DNA from: Oscillospiraceae bacterium
GTDB lineage: Bacteria; Bacillota; Clostridia; Oscillospirales; CAG-272
Direction of reading: 5' to 3'
Assembly: GCA_009788105.1 (NCBI GenBank)
Contig: WQSD01000002.1
Coordinates: forward strand, 1 to 22,470
Length of the DNA: 22,470 bases
Shown in pieces: positions 22,014 to 22,470 of this stretch; position 1 is the first letter of the stretch, and each line of letters starts with the position of its first letter. The notes below the pieces were generated by a model, which did no database searches, was not told the origin of the DNA, and worked only from the letters and a program-made list of their open reading frames with translations. The position numbers and the translations under genes were made by a program.

Positions 22014-22167
22014 GTGGGCTTTCCGCCCACACCCGACCAGCTTGCCCGCTCACGCATTTCGGCGACCTGCTGGACGGATGAACCCCATACTGTCGCCTTC
22101 AGTGCTTACAAGGGCTTTGAATAAAACTGGACTAAAAACTTTGGTACAAAAGCACTCTGTGCTTTTG
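22014..22167 (+). repeat. Palindrome-rich dispersed repeat, copy B
   Basis: Contains in order the hairpin GTGGGC-TTTCC-GCCCAC (22014-22030), CACCCGACCAG, a 75-bp module (22041-22115) with the CATTTCGGCGACCTGCTGGA and CCATACTGTCGCC blocks shared with copy A, then CTGGACTAAAAACTTT and a perfect nine-bp hairpin CAAAAGCAC-TCT-GTGCTTTTG (22147-22167). Copy C (1-117, minus strand) has the same outer parts without the 75-bp module. It lies just after the spoIVB terminator. Confidence 0.8.
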
Positions 22168-22470
22168 CAAAAAGAACGTCGGGGAGCCGTTCCCTACATG
22201 GTGCGGTTTTGGCAAGAAACATACCCTCTTTCGCCCATTATCCGTCCTCGCTGAAGCAACATCGTGCTGAATTTCAAGTTTTCGCTGTACCCTATGCGGA
22301 GGCTTGTTTGCAACGGATTTCGTTGACTCAAAATCTTCGTGCCACTCCAAGTCCGCATTGTTCATATTTGGGGGATTTTCAAACCCCTTTTCTGAAAAGG
22401 GGTTTGAATGCCGGGTTGTTAGGGGGCGGCAAGAGCCCCCTAACGAAAAAGCAGGTGTAAATTGACGAAC
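22168..22470. repeat. Terminal spacer with two strong hairpins
   Basis: No gene is supported here. Two perfect stem-loops occur: TTCAAACCCCTTTT-CTG with its 14-base complement (22378-22408), and GTTAGGGGGC-GGCAAGA-GCCCCCTAAC (22418-22444). Neither is followed by a T run in the expected place. Frames open on both strands across 22168-22377 lack ribosome binding sites and recognisable domains. The window ends inside this spacer. Confidence 0.6.

Noticed and set aside
22132..22460. Open frames on both strands at the right edge
   Set aside because: No ribosome binding site or family similarity; they overlap repeat copy B and the terminal hairpins.

Overview
The window reads as a chromosome segment from an anaerobic, endospore-forming member of the Clostridia (Oscillospiraceae/Ruminococcaceae-like; inferred from gene content only). 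It carries the sporulation master regulator spo0A at the left end and the sporulation signalling protease spoIVB at the right end, with 18 other protein genes, one pseudogene remnant, one candidate structured RNA and an unusually high density of palindromic repeats between them. In most spore formers spoIVB and spo0A are direct neighbours; here they are about 20 kb apart and on opposite strands.

Layout. 1-2.3 kb (minus): spo0A with its own sigmaA-type promoter, a small GNAT-like gene, and an RluB-type pseudouridine synthase whose promoter carries a perfect Spo0A box. 2.3-3.2 kb: a DUF1292 gene followed by a ~200-nt candidate structured RNA ending in an intrinsic terminator, then a 145-bp inverted-repeat element. 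3.2-6.7 kb (minus): a secreted amidase with seven SH3b repeats, and a CPBP/CAAX membrane protease. 6.7-7.4 kb: nested inverted-repeat elements, the 5' stub of a dead sulfatase gene, and a strong bidirectional terminator. 7.4-12.3 kb (minus): a tightly packed probable operon read in the order VTC-domain protein, DUF4956 membrane protein, GH29 alpha-L-fucosidase, Maf, endonuclease III, NYN-domain protein. 12.4-13.6 kb (plus): luxS-mtnN, the two enzymes of S-adenosylhomocysteine detoxification and AI-2 formation. 13.6-17.5 kb (plus): a lipoprotein, nagA and an XRE regulator, separated by GC-rich hairpin repeats. 17.5-18.6 kb (plus): a small XRE regulator overlapping a ComEC-like metallo-beta-lactamase-fold gene. 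18.6-20.5 kb (minus): a cassette of a secreted protein of unknown function, a three-helix membrane protein and a subtilisin-like lipoprotein. 20.8-22.0 kb: spoIVB and its terminator. 22.0-22.5 kb: another repeat copy and strong hairpins.

The better candidates for something undescribed are the structured RNA at 2312-2530, the secreted-protein/membrane-protein/subtilase cassette at 18571-20446, the repeat family placed just downstream of terminators (with one copy that looks like an empty site), and the atypical Spo0A receiver domain. I found no CRISPR array, tRNA, rRNA, transposase or integrase. All promoter, hairpin and homology calls were made by eye; no database or folding program was used.
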